DNA of 64,000 nucleotides. It comes from Thuidium tamariscinum. Its lineage: Eukaryota; Streptophyta; Bryopsida; Hypnales; Thuidiaceae. Of this stretch, positions 18,061-30,429 are shown in pieces. Positions within the stretch are counted from its first letter, which is position 1. Each line of letters opens with the position of its first letter. The position numbers and the translations under genes were made by a program. Below the pieces are notes generated by a model. It did no database searches. It was not told the origin of the DNA and saw nothing but the letters and a program-made list of their open reading frames with translations. Location: the NCBI GenBank assembly GCA_947034885.2, contig OX344758.2, forward strand, positions 8,062,501 through 8,126,500. Direction: 5' to 3'.

Positions 18061-20074
18061 TTGGCAAGTATTATACATCAAATCTTGAAATGGAAAAATT
18101 AACATACGATTGGAGTCAACTTAAAATAAAAATATTCTTTGAAAAATAAAAAATGAAAAATAATAATCATATGTATCTTATCTAATTATAAGTTTTAAAT
18201 CTTTTAGAGATAAAATTCAAAAATCTTCTACAAACCGATAAGATGAATTCTTATTAGACAACTTTACCTAAAATCAACCTAGATAAGTAGTTGAACACAA
18301 TTCTTACCTTAATAAACTATCTAAATTTTTGTTGGAGTTATATTAGAAGTTGAAAATTAATTTAGGAATTTCTTTGCATTTTTTTTAGGTCACCAATATG
18401 TTTAGTCAAATTTTGTATTGTACACTCTCATGTTTAAAGTACTTACATTGTCTAGATGTGACATTTTTACAAATAAGTCACAATTGGGTTTTGTCACTTT
18501 ATTCATACAATGCAATAGCTTGATTCAAAGAACTTAACTTCTAAGAAATATCTAAAAGTTTGATCAATATATAGTCCATATATAAATGCAAAAATTATGA
18601 TAAAAATTAAATATAATATACCTATTCATCAATGAATAGATTGTAGAAGCAAAAAATAAGTAGTAATTTTGGGCTTATTATTGAAAAATTCTATACAAAT
18701 CCACCTAAGAAATTACATATGAAATAAACAAACAAACAAACAAACAAGACCCAATACCCTTCAATGATAACATTCTAAACTAATATAGTACAATTCCCCT
18801 ACCAATTGTTGAAACTCTAAAGAATATAGATTCTAAGAAAGAATCATTTTTAGTAGAAGTCAAGAATGTGTGTCCCCTCATCCTTTTGAATGGGAATCTT
18901 CCCTCATACTTTAATTATTCCCTAATATGTGTTTGTTTTGTAAGGTTAAATGGAAGGCTTTCAACTTGATTAAGAATGTTATGATACCACATTCAATGGT
19001 TTAAATTTAATGGTACCCATTGCCAAATAATTAATTAAATTTAGGAAATATAATTCAACTCATGCTTAAAAATAGGAAGATTTACTTTTATCCATATATA
19101 AAAGTTTATTTTGAAAATAATAACTTAACTTAAAATTCTAGCATCTGTTGATTTTGAATTTTTTTTCTTGCTGACTTTGACCATCAAGAACGATATAGGA
19201 TTAGGTAGTTACCAAAATACAATTATCTTTTGTAGCCTTCTGTACTTGAAATATCCTATATAAAGGTCAAATTTGGCATCAATTAATTCATTTTTGTTGC
19301 AAAAAGTGCAACATGTCATCTCATGAATGGTGTCAAGAAATTGATGTGGAAATTCAATTTCAACACTTACGTACTGCATTAAGGTGGAAGTAACTATTTC
19401 AAACAACCCCCATTTAATGACTTTACAGAGTGACATATTGTGAACATCACTTTAATGCACTATTTATTGAAAAAGATGATCTATTTGTACTTTCTTATCA
19501 AATCATCTCTTTTCCTTTCTTGTTTAGGGAGAAGAATCAAAACTTACCGTAATAGGTGAGTTAAGGTTTTTTTTAAGGCAATTAAATGCCCAATTTCCTC
19601 AAAAAAAAATCAGCAACTTCAAGCCTATAGAAAGAAATGAAAGTAAAAGTGTTAAAAAATGCAAGACTATAATCATAGTCTTCTACATTGTTTCAAAAAT
19701 GCTTCTAAAACCTCATTTCATGTGTAATACAAAGCCAATACATATAAAATTTGCATACAAAAATTACATATTCAAAATTGTATACTCAAAATTGTCCTCC
19801 TTCAATTAGAGCCCCCCAAATTAAAGAGCCAACCAACTTAGGACTTTCCTAAAAGGAAGGCCACATAACTATTTGTCCGAAAACCAAAAAAACAACCCTG
19901 GGTGAGTTTATGAAATTGAAATTGGTTCTAATGAAATATCTACATTCATATTGAATCAAATATTCATTTTTCAAGAATTTTTCTTTCCTTTTTTGCATTG
20001 TTCTTCGTCTTTTTGTTAACATACACTAAGCTCAATTTCACAGTGAATTTCCCACATCTTACATGCTCTAATTC
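18061..20074. other. Intergenic AT-rich DNA with an (AAAC)n microsatellite
   Basis: No gene is recognised. A short (AAAC)n run lies near 18727-18746. The rest is low-complexity AT-rich sequence without paired termini that I could find. Confidence 0.5.
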
Positions 20075-20741
20075 TTCACCCCTAAATGCCCAAGGCACCA
20101 AAATTTGGTGTTTGCAAAACTTTGAAGTTAAATAAAACCTAACCAAGTTGTTATTTTTAGTAGTTTGTATTTTTGGAGAATTCTATTCTAAGTGTACTTA
20201 AAGCATCAAAAACCTAATTGTGAAAATCATTTACTATGATTTTTCTATTCAAGATTTTGTACAAGGGTATCCATTGCAATCTTGACTTTCTTTAGTGTTG
20301 AGGGCTCTTGGAAATGAGCCTCAAATACACTAGATCTTAGAGGAAAAATCACATTAGAAATTCATTTAAAAAAATTGTAGAGTAGATTTTGAGAAGCCAT
20401 AAATTGATTGAGGTTGTGTATGTTAGGCTCTTTCACCTCAAAATTTTATGGTCACTACCTTTTTAGATTTGACTTGTGAAAAGAGGATTGAAAGATTTCA
20501 CATCACTTTTACAATTTTGACACTGTCATGATCAAACATTATAATCTTTCAATCCATAAGTAATATTGTCGTGTTTTCTTTTCCTGTTTTTTTCCCTAAG
20601 TTATCTGTAACATGCCTAGTTTGAATTTGTATAGTTACATTTTAAAAAGAATTGATAAAACTCATCAAAGAGTTGACTTTTGTTTCATTGTAGAGCAAAT
20701 TCCTAGAAGCTTGAAAAAGGCCTTGGGCATTTAGGGGTTAA
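20075..20741 (+). mobile_element. Short TTAA-family element with 19-bp terminal inverted repeats
   Basis: The left end, after TTCA at 20075-20078, reads CCCCTAAATGCCCAAGGC. The right end reads GCCTTGGGCATTTAGGGG and then TTAA at 20738-20741. The repeats match almost perfectly, and the 659-base interior differs from the 920-base subfamily. The first bases (CCCCTAAA) and the TTAA flank are shared with it, so this is probably a sister subfamily. No frame of note lies inside. Confidence 0.75.
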
Positions 20742-21231
20742 AAGCATCCCCACAAGGCCTCAGGGAGCGATGCAAACACTGCAAATGACCATGCCCAGCT
20801 ACAAATCTTGCCCCACAGGAAGCACTGTGAACTGAAAAAAATAACAGGCTATGGCCAAAAATAGCCAAGAGATGGCCAAACGGTGGAAATTGGTAGTGGC
20901 TCGGTATGTCAAATGATAAAATCTTCCACGTATAAAGCATAGCATTGAAGACTTTTTTCTACATGTAGGAGACACTATGAGCTTTCTGTGATGACTTGGC
21001 ACACTTACAGTCTTGATTCTCGTGCTGATTCCCCTTCCCTGAATCTTATGCCCATCTCCCTGTGGGCCAATGGAGTGCCAAATGACTGGCTGCATTACTT
21101 CAGCTCTGCAAACCAGCTCTACCTGTGCTTCTCCATTGTGCAGCCCGTGGGGATGCTCTAAGAAGTCTTGACCCGGGCAACTCCGGCAACTCCCTGACGG
21201 AATTCACCGAGATAAGAAGAAGACGTCGACG
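20742..21231. other. Spacer upstream of the AT74-like promoter
   Basis: This is GC-moderate unique sequence. Short open frames on both strands show no motif, and I see no gene. Confidence 0.5.
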
Positions 21232-21386
21232 AAGAAACCGAATGACGACTGACGAGTCAGATCGGATGAATACACGGCCGAAGGGGTCCCACTGGATGTG
21301 GCGGGGGCCCACTAAATTAGTGGGACTTCCTCAGCGCAATAGCGCGTGTCGGCCCGCCTCCCGTGTCCTTGGACAGCTATAAAATA
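21232..21386 (+). promoter_or_regulatory. Promoter of the AT74-like gene
   Basis: A GC-richer stretch carries, in order: GACGTC at 21232-21237 and TGACGAGTCA at 21250-21259 (bZIP-type ACGT/TGAC cores); GGGCCCAC at 21305-21312 (class I TCP/site II type); the perfect palindrome CCCACTAAATTAGTGGG at 21308-21324; and a TATA box, TATAAAATA, at 21378-21386. The start codon follows about 1.1 kb later. A leader intron is therefore likely, with a good donor (G/GTGAGT) at 21482 and a good acceptor at about 22394. Motif functions come from general plant promoter knowledge. Confidence 0.6.
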
Positions 21387-22402
21387 CTCCAAAACGCATC
21401 GTTCTTGCACAGCAACAGATTAATCCTCAGACCCATCTTTTTTTTCAGGCAGGCAAGATTGTGCGTTGGTGAAGATCATTGGTGAGTCTCTCTGGCATCT
21501 GGCCACACGAGTAATTGCGGGTCGTCTCTTGTCGAAGCTAGGTCGAATTCGAAGTCGTGAAATTCGAATTTGCAAGAACGGTGGTCTTCTTCATGTGGTC
21601 GGTGAAATAGACTTTGGAATGCAGTGGAGTGCAGTGGAGTGGGGTGAAGGAAGCGAATCTCTTAGTTTGTTTAGTGTTGGCTGTGGCAGAGTTTTCGTAG
21701 TTTCGTCCAAGCAGATTTAGGGATCTGGGATGTATTTATCGGTAGGATCAATATCTCTGCCAGGATGATTTTAATTATTTTCTTCTTGTAGCGTGTGGAG
21801 GGCGTTGGAAAGGTATCCGGGAATGGGTTGTGGTAGTCGTGATTTGCAAGTTTGGTAGGTGAAGGAATGCTCTGGTAGCGCGTGATTTGACCTAGAATTT
21901 GTGATGTATTGGTGGTGCAGTTTGGAGCTTTTGACTAGTGAGTGGAGTAAGTGCGTTTGAGCTGCGTTTTAGGCATCACACGAGATAAAGGTATAAATAT
22001 TCATTGAAGCATGGTTTGCAATTGATTTTTATTCAGTTATGAGGTGTCCAGGATTTGTGATTAGGTTTAAGTGAAGGAAGACTTGTTTTAGGAAAATTAG
22101 GTCAAATCAGTAGAGTTTGCCGTTACCTTTGCCAGAGCGCGGGTGCTGACTTTGTGTCAACAAGAAATGAGAGAATCTAAAATTGTTCAACAAATTGATG
22201 ATCCGATTGAATCTTGTGGTGCTGACATGGTGTTTCGGGTTGTTTATTCCTGTTTTTGAATGCGGGTTGACGGCTGTATGAATTCCAGGATAGCCCTTGT
22301 ATGCCGTGAGGTTATTGTTTGGACTTTTCCGGGAATACATTGGAAAACTTAATAATGAAGATGGTGGCAGGCTCGTAATGATTTTTTCTCGCAGCAGCAG
22401 GG

Positions 22403-22483
22403 ATGCGGAGACTGACTTTTGTTGTTGTGTATACTCTGTCGCCAGGAAGTTGGGAAGAGCTCGTGTAGGAGATGAATGGCTGA
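22403..22483 (+). promoter_or_regulatory. Two upstream open reading frames before the AT74-like start
   Basis: An ATG at 22403 opens a 21-codon frame ending TAG at 22466-22468. A second ATG at 22472 opens the minimal frame M-N-G-stop (22472-22483). It overlaps the true start at 22476 in another reading frame (ATGAATGGCTGA). If both lie in the mature leader they should lower or condition translation of the main protein. This depends on the leader splice at about 22394, which I infer from sequence only. Confidence 0.55.
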
Positions 22484-24046
22484 AGACGGGAAGTCGAGAA
22501 GGCCTACCCGCATAATCCTGGTCCGACATGGCGAAAGCGAAGGAAACGTTGATTCGAAGAAGTATTGTCACATTGCCGATCCCAAGATTCGCCTAACTGA
22601 GGCTGGGGCGAACCAGGCTGCGAAATGCGGCCAAAAGATACGAAGCATAATCGAGAAAGACAACAAGGATGGGGACTGGCTGGTTCACTTTTACGTCTCT
22701 CCGTATAAGCGGACCTTGTGTACTTTGAAGCAGATCGGACGTGCTTTCGACAAGAATCACATTGTTGGCGTGCGGGAAGAACCTCGCATCCGGGAACAGG
22801 ACTTCGGAAATTTCCAGAACAATAGCAAAATGAAAGCCGTGAAGGAAGTAAGACAACGATTTGGACGTTTTTTTTACAGATTCCCAGAAGGCGAATCAGC
22901 TGCGGATGTCTTCGACCGTGTGACCAGTACGTACCGTTGTATCTGTTTCGAGTCTGTTTCGTTTCTGTTTCCTCTGATGAAGAGGGCATTATGTGGTTCT
23001 TGTATTGATGTTCTGTACTCCAGTGACAGCAATACTAGAGCATGTTTTTGAGTAACTGGAGTCCTATTAGGGCCACTTTAGACACTGTCGAATCAACTGG
23101 CTTGAGATTTCAAGAAATTTTACACTTTGATTGGTAGAAAACCGATTTTATTTATCTTTTCTTTCAATTTTGTCTTCCACTTTAGCCCAACTTACAAGAG
23201 TGAGCATGAAGAGGTGGTGCATGCGTGGCTCCCATGTGACCTGCTAAAAATAGTTGAGATAACAAGGTTTCAAGCTACTTCTTTGAGGTGGATTGGTCAC
23301 TTGTTACTTCAGATACATTCTGAGGTGTCGTAAGTGCCATGAATCGTCTTAAAGCTTGTTACCCCACCTCTCATTGCACATGAAGTTGACTCATATATGA
23401 GCTTGTTATTGTTGCTTAAACCTGTGCAATCGGACGTGGCCCTTAAATACAGCTCTTCTGCAGTCTGGTTTGCTTTCTCATTTCTTTTGGGGTTGATTTG
23501 AATTGGGGCGTTCTCTAATATGCTTCTTCATGCACTGCAGGCTTTTTAGAAAGTTTATGGCGAGACATTGATATGAACCGACTAACAAAAGACACCAAAC
23601 AACAAGAGGTGAACTTAGTGATCGTTTCGCATGGTGTGACCATGAGGGTGTTTCTGATGCGTTGGTTCAAATGGACAACTGAGCAGTTTGAGAGGCTCAA
23701 TAATCCGACCAACTGTGAAGTTCGAGTGATGCAACTGGGCGAAGGCGGTGAGTATAGTTTGCTGGTTCATCACACGCGGGAGGAGCTTGCGAAGTGGGGG
23801 TTGACCGAAGACATGATTGAAGACCAGGAGTGGCGTCGAACTGCAAAGAGGGGTCAGTGGAGCGATCACTGGCCGTGGAGTGGGACTCAGTTCTTCGACA
23901 ACTACAAGGAAGATATCTGTACTGACCAAGAAATCCAAGGAATGGAAGGGGTCGAACCTGACAGGAACTATTGCTTGGTTAATGGGAATGGAACATGCCA
24001 TGATTTTGAGACAGACAACTCTCAAACGCCTCTAGATGTCGTTTAG
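22476..24046 (+). CDS. Histidine phosphatase, phosphoglycerate-mutase-like protein of the plant AT74 family (two exons)
   Basis: This belongs to the histidine phosphatase (phosphoglycerate mutase-like) superfamily and is closest to plant protein AT74. Its substrate is unknown to me. Exons 22476-22926 and 23541-24046 join in frame to 318 aa, across a 614-base intron. An in-frame TGA at 22473-22475, directly before the ATG, fixes the start. The catalytic motif LVRHGESEGN places the phospho-acceptor at His18. A second conserved Arg lies in SPYKRT (Arg79), the acid in PRIREQDFGNF is Glu107, and the second His lies in VIVSHG (His181). Downstream, FERLNNPTNCEVRVM and the WRRTAKRG region are typical of this plant subfamily. 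The C-terminus, after about residue 270, is less conserved. All catalytic residues are present, so activity is likely. I see no signal peptide, and a cytosolic location is presumed. Confidence 0.94.
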
Positions 24047-24712
24047 CATCGATGCCTGAGTTGTGATGGTATGTACTCATATTCTTTATTGTAGCGTCCA
24101 GAATACACTCTAGATTGTACTTCGTTTGTTGAATAAGCTGACACGGCATGATTGCCTATTTCACTTATCCAACTTGATAATACTCGTAGAATTTATTGAA
24201 TTCAACCCTCTTCTCTTTGGAGTTCAGATTTTGATACACTCTGGCCTCTTTCATCTGACCTCTTGGGTGACAGCTGTCATACAAACTTTGAGAAAATTCG
24301 AAATGACAAGTGCGCCACTTTCAAGGATACTCTTTCAAGTGTGCAGGATATTTCAGTTGATCGTTTTAGAGGTCATGTTAAGGAGATCTGAGTGTAAGCC
24401 TTATTCAGATAGCAGACACAGGGATTATTCTTCTCATGTAGAAAACTATGAGCAGCTTTGTCCTCATTTTTGACCTAAGCTCAAGTGGACGCCGTGTCCT
24501 TATTTATTTTTTCTTAGAGATTTTTCACATCAAATGAACTTGGATGATTACATCAAGAGGCAATGGCTCATGTTGATATGACTGGACTGCCTCTTATTGG
24601 ACTGGAATTCGTTTTTTTTGCATTCCTATCTTAAGAACTTGTGATGCTTTGTAGTTTATATACCTGTCCGTTGTGCCGTGTCATGCTTGTAATCTTCAAG
24701 TTCAAGTTGCTC

Positions 24713-24718
24713 AATAAA
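24713..24718 (+). terminator. Candidate poly(A) signal of the AT74-like gene
   Basis: AATAAA lies about 670 bases after the stop codon, in a T-rich and TG-rich context. It is a plausible 3' end signal, but plant poly(A) signals are loose and transcript data would decide. Confidence 0.35.
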
Positions 24719-25705
24719 TGTGTGATCATTTTGGATGAGTATAATGTCTTTCAGAATGCTGCAAGGGTGAAAGTGTGGAAGGCAAAGGTTGGGGCTATAC
24801 AGGTACATTGGAAGAATCATATCTGCTTAATATAGATTTAGTTGGTGTTGGGAAAGTTACATATTTGTATTTGACAATTATTAGATTATATGTAGCTAGT
24901 TGGGTCGTGGATGCAAGAAGAATGTGCCATGTGACAGAATTGTCAAAGAGACTTTTTAGGTGAAACCGACTTACTACAGGAACATGGGACGTGAAAGGAC
25001 TCTTTTCTGTTGGAAAGTGGGTACTATTTAGGGTATAAACTATACCTCCCTTTAATTATCAAACTAGTTTGGGACTAAGCTTATGGGCTATGTTGTTGGC
25101 ACAATTATGGCAGCCCAACATGTGAAAACCCAATGTGTTCAAATTTCCTTCCGTGTTTTTTTGTTTTTTCTTATTGGATGATATGATAGTTTCAAAGCAA
25201 GTACTTTGAGAGAGATTTTTAGAAGAATATAGATTTGGTGTTTATGTTGTAAATTAAATTATGGCTTCACAATAAAATCTTCATTATTATATTTTTTTCT
25301 CCTCTTCTTAATTAGATATATGAATTAACTTAAAGAAAACCTTCTACAAGAATCATGAAGTATCAAGTGATCAATCTTTTTTACATTTTGAAAAAATAAA
25401 AAATTATGTTTCAAAATAATTTAGACTTCATTTGTTTCTAATTGTTCTTGCAATAAGCTATTAAAGACATTCATTATCTACTCATTGGATGTTGGTTCCC
25501 TTTAGTTCTCTAATGTTTCATAAGATCTATCCTCCAAAAGATATGTCTAAGGTCCATTTGAGGAGTTATTTTGAAGATGAGCTACAACTCTCTAATGTTG
25601 TTCGTAGTTGTAGTACACCGTTTATGCTTTTTTCAATGCAACTTTGAGAGTTTGGACAAAGATCTCCTAAATTCTATATGTGCTAGGGAACATTGATAGC
25701 CTTCA
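24719..25705. other. Intergenic AT-rich DNA
   Basis: I recognise no gene or paired repeat in this stretch. Confidence 0.5.
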
Positions 25706-26059
25706 AAACACCAGAAGAAAACTACGTTGTATTTGACAAAAACTGTGTTGAAACTGTGTTGCATTCAACAGAATGCGTGGAGTGGATTGTGTTGAAGTCT
25801 TGCTTTGTCATGCAAAATTTTTCATTCTAACACAAATTTTGCGTTTTCCTTGTTGAATTCTGCATTTCTCTTGTTCAATTTTGTGTTGACATGTTGAAAT
25901 GCAGAATTTTGCGTTATGAAGGGAGAACTCAACACAATCAACTCCACACGTTATGTTGAACGCAAAGCAATTCCAACACAGTTTTTGTTAAGTAAAATGC
26001 AGGTTTGGCAAGTTTAACACAATTTATGGCATGAATAGTGTAGTTTTCTTCTAGTGAAA
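25706..26059. mobile_element. CACTA-type foldback MITE with AAA target duplication
   Basis: The element body 25709-26056 (348 bases) begins CACCAGAAGAAAACTAC and ends GTAGTTTTCTTCTAGTG. It is bounded on both sides by AAA, the 3-bp duplication expected of CACTA (En/Spm) transposons. The inverted similarity continues inward (for example TGGATTGTGTTGAAG against CTCAACACAATCAACTCC), so a transcript would fold into a long hairpin. The left tip is CACCA rather than CACTA. No transposase is encoded. Confidence 0.8.
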
Positions 26060-27674
26060 ACAAGGAGCCTAATTCTTTCATTAACAAGACCATGTTGAAT
26101 TTGTTCATTATGTACTATAGTAGAATAGAATTTAATGACTGAACCCATTAAGATCTAGTGTGCTAGCTCTTGGGTGAACTATAGTATGCATGTTCATTGG
26201 AGTTAACTTGATTTTCTATCTATAAAATGACAACAAGATAAGTGGATCCTAAAAGGATTGTCTACCTCTACTTTTGGATAGAAAATAAACAAGTTGAAAA
26301 AAGATACTAATTATATAGTGTTTAGCTACTATTTTAGAAGATAAATGGTTCCATTTATCCTAAGGATAAGGGGACACATTTTTGTAATATTTCATTCAAC
26401 TTATTTTCTTACTTTGCTTTTATAGAATGTACATAATATAATTTAACAAGGAAACAAACTTCTATAAATATTTTTGAAAATAGAGGTAAAATACTCTATG
26501 GTTTGAGAGGTTGAAAAATCAACATAAACTAAGGTGAATCAAAAGACATCCAATCAAGTGTTTGCATTGAAGGAGTGTGTGCAAACACTAGATGCAAATT
26601 ATCTTTTTATTTAAATAATTTATTTTAGCCATACTATTAAATAAACAACCAATTTTTGTATGAACCTTGGTACCATTGATTGAATGGTGTTATGAATTTG
26701 CTAAGGCAAAAAAAAAATTTTGAATTAGTTCCCTCATACTATAATAATAATTAAATTCAGAATTAATTCACTCATTGATTTGAAAATGATACTCCCTCTG
26801 TCCCAAAATGATCTTCTTGCTAGCTAAGATTTGTTGTCCCAAAATGATCTTCATAATGTGATGTGGAAGGAAGGGCCCACAAATGACATCTTGGGAATTC
26901 AATAGTTCTATATCATAGTTTGGCCAGAATACTTTACTTTAAATTAAAATATTATTTTAAGCCTTATCTCATCTTCTTTTCAAAGTAGCCCCATCTCACT
27001 TCTAATGGGAACCCACACCTCCCATCTAATTCAAGCATTATAAAAGTGATTATTGTATACCCTTAGTAAGCCATCTAATTACGGCAAACATCATAGGTTA
27101 CTTAGAAAGTACTTCAATTCATAATAACCAAATTATGGCCCATTAACCCAAGAACAAAAAATGGAGCTTAATGTAGCACGTGAATTATACCATGTTGGCC
27201 AAATCAATGGCCAATGGTGCTCCCTCACAAGGGCTTTAAAATCCTATTTTTTAACATTTTATAACAACATTTCAAAAACTAATCTAAAGTTGAAATTTCT
27301 TAAACAAGAAGACAATATCAAATTCTTCTTACAGGAAAAAAAAGATTTTTAAAATTATTCTTTTCAAGCTTAATCATTGAAGACATTTTGTCTAATAGGA
27401 AGATTATTATGGAATAGAAGGTGTACAAGCTTTTATTTTTGATGAATATTTTTGCCAATTATAATTGTAAAGATCTACTTCTTTTAATAGTATTGATATC
27501 TATGCTTTTAGTGGAAATCTTTATCAAAAGTAGAAACTCATAGCATTTTCAAATCAATTATTGTAGTAATACAAAATTTTATTATTACTTTAGTATTTGG
27601 AGCCAATGTTACTTGAAATAATAGTTTTTTTTAAAGCACTATAAGCATTGCATTCAACACTCATTGTTAGCTAA
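26060..27674. other. Intergenic AT-rich DNA with a Stowaway-like terminus at 26790
   Basis: TACTCCCTCTGTCCC at 26790-26804 resembles the TA + CTCCCTCCGT terminus of plant Stowaway (Tc1/mariner) MITEs. It is followed by AAAATGATCTTC, and TGTCCCAAAATGATCTTC recurs near 26835. I could not find the matching opposite end, so this is probably a truncated element. The rest of the stretch is unassigned. Confidence 0.45.
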
Positions 27675-28374
27675 TTAAAGTAGGCAACCCCAAATGTGCT
27701 ACTAATCTGAAACTGCCATCATCACTTAGTGAATATCTCTAAAATCAATAAGTACCTAATTATATGGAAGAAACAATTTTGGAACCTCTATTTAAAAAAA
27801 CACTTTGATCCTTCATAACTTTTGCATATGGTGTCCAAATGTCACATTTTTTGGTATGTTGGAGCCTCCATAAAAAAATAACCTTTGATTCTTCATAATT
27901 TTTGCATATAGTACCCAAATGTCACATTCTTTCATGTGTTGGAACCTCTACAAAAAAAATAACCTTTGATCCTTCATAACTTTTGCATATATCAATGCCC
28001 AGATGTCACATTCTTTGGTGTGTTGGAGCCTCTATAACAAAATAACCTTTGATTCTTCATAACTTTTGGACATAGTGCCCAAATGTCACATTCTTTCATG
28101 TGTTGGAACCTCAATAAAAAAAATAACCTTTGATCCTTCATAACTTTTGGATATACTGCCAAATATTACATTCTTTCATGTGTTGGAACGTCAATAAAAA
28201 AAAACCTTTGATCCTTCATAACTTTTGCATACCATGCCCAAATGTCACATTCTTTGGTGTGTTGGAACCTCTTTTCACTTGGCAACAAGAAAATGAAAGA
28301 AAATTTAACCATCCTAATAATAGTAGCTACCACATACAATAGCACAAAGTAGTAGTTTTGGGGTTTCTACCTTA
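27675..28374 (-). mobile_element. TA-flanked MITE enlarged by an internal 80-bp tandem array
   Basis: The left end reads TTAAAGTAGGCAACCCCAAA and the right end TTTTGGGGTTTCTACCTTA. These are inverted repeats of the same type as the intact 277-base copies at 30430, 33989 and 39618. Between them lie about six 80-base units (landmark TTGGAACC or TTGGAGCC at about 27778, 27859, 27939, 28022, 28102, 28182 and 28262). Each unit repeats the internal segment CATAACTTTTGCATA...CCAAATGTCACATTCTTT...TTGGAACC, which is single-copy in the other elements. After the last unit the sequence resumes the normal element order (TTTCACTTGGCAACAAGA). The array therefore arose inside the transposon. Confidence 0.75.
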
Positions 28375-30429
28375 TTCACTTGACAAATGTACAACTTTTT
28401 TCTCAAAACAAAACAAAATACCAACTTCAAAGACATCATTGAATTTTTGCATGACTAAAAATTGATCCATGTCATAGCAACTATGCCTAGCCCTTCGCAA
28501 ACTTAACGCATAAACAAGGTTTGAGGCTGCTTTTTAGTCATTAAATGAAAAAGCATCTTGTTGTGTAGCATAAAAGTGCAACTTTTTATCCTTAGAATTA
28601 GGGGTAGAAAGGAAAGATCTTCTCCCGGGTATGCAACTCCCATATTATAAGGCCTTGATTATAATCACTTTTAATGCATTTTAATCTATTCTCAAAGTAT
28701 ATAATTTGTTCTAATGTAGGAAATTCTTGTAGCCCTTTTAACAAGGAATTCAAAAATGTAATTATATATGTAAAATGAATATTTTTGAGGGAAATAATAG
28801 CATTAAAAACCTAATTATATGAGTTTTTTTAATACATGTATCATAGGCCGAGCTACCCAACTTCTAGGGCTTTTTAATAAAAATTTAATTTTAATTGGAG
28901 AGAACTTTTTGTATGTATTTTTAAAAACTATGCATAGGTGTTTCAATTCTTCATATATATTGTGAATTCTTTTTCTAAAATGTATGTAATGCAATATTTA
29001 CTACATATAATTTTCTTTTAATTTGGCCTTCATCTAACTTTTTGGTCTTTTTAATTTCATATAATTTTAACAAAAGCCATCCTCTAAGCCATTTTAATGA
29101 TGATGACCCCTGTATATAATACAAGAGTTGCTTACCTGGGGATCTTCTACAATAGTTTGTCTTCCAATGTGTCCTTTTTGATTTTTTTAAACCAATGATT
29201 CCTAAAGTATTAAAATTGATGGTTTCTAAGGTCACCAAGCCATTGTTTAAGAATTAAGTCAAGAATTTGAAAAAAGAACCACATAAACATATAAAAGCAT
29301 AAGTAATTGCAATTGAAGAACAATCAATAACCAATGCTAGAAGGATCCTTTTGATCTTGTGGAATGAGGGAACTCTCGAATGTTAAAATTTCCCTAAAGT
29401 ATTGTTGATTTACATATATGTATCAGAGGCTTAACCACTTATTGAAACTCTCTGAGCATTGTACCCACTCTTTACAAATCCAATCTATAGACACCACCGT
29501 ATTATAACATTCCACCTAGCAAACCAATAGTTCAATTCATATTGTAACTTAACTCATTCAATGGTATCTAAGATCACATTATACCTCCACTATAGGGGAG
29601 AGAACCAAGCCAATTAAGCCTAAAACGACAAGCTAATGATTGTGGAAATCATGAATTTTCACACCTTGAGAATCATTTGTTCCTTTCCACCCCTGATTCC
29701 AAGAATGAATAGTTTCATTTTTGTCCTACATAGAGAGATTATTTTTCATTCATCTACTAAAAAAAGGCCTCCATGTCATTTATGGGTCAACAATTTTATG
29801 TAATTGTAATTGAAGAACAATCAGTAACCGACACCAATGACCTTGATCTCCTGTACCCCTCTAATTATGCCATCCCTTTCAATTGAAATCTATCCAATTT
29901 GGAGGGGATGGCTACTTGTAACCCCAACTGTACCATTCACTAAATATACTTCCAACCAATCACAAGCCACATAACTTGCAAAAGCAATAAGTAAGCTATC
30001 ATTTATTACAATGACTTGCTAATCTCAAGAGAATATATAGTGTGTAGTGGGGTTAGTGATCCCTTCAAATATAGCTTATTGTACATGTAGGTCAATTCCG
30101 GCATAAAGTTGCCAAAATATTTTTAGTTTTAGCAAATCAATAGTTTAGTAGATAGACAAGAATATTTTTATCTTTGGCACTTCAAGAGAATACTCCTAAT
30201 TTTGGATTGGTTCTTTCTATTCATGTGTGAATGTTCCTTTTTCTAATTTTTTTCAAGAACAATTTTTTCAGTTTTTTAGAAACAGTTGTAAATAATTTTC
30301 TAAATTTTGACAGCTTCCAAAATTTCCCGAGTTATTTACAAAACTAACCTACACATACAGTATTTGGGGGGAGAAAGTGAAGGTCGAACCTGAACATATG
30401 CTATAACTGATTGCTTATCATCCAAAAAT
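28375..30429. other. Intergenic DNA with a fragment of dispersed repeat R2
   Basis: No gene is recognised. Positions about 30190-30353 match the right end of the dispersed repeat described at 37706-39262. Shared words in order are CCTAATTTTGGATTG, CAAGAACAATTTTTTCA, AATAATTTTCTAAATTT and CCCGAGTTATTTAC. The remainder is AT-rich and unassigned. Confidence 0.55.

Noticed and set aside
26790-27080. Complete Stowaway element
   Set aside because: Only the left terminus resembles Stowaway. I found no matching inverted end, so only a possible fragment is reported.
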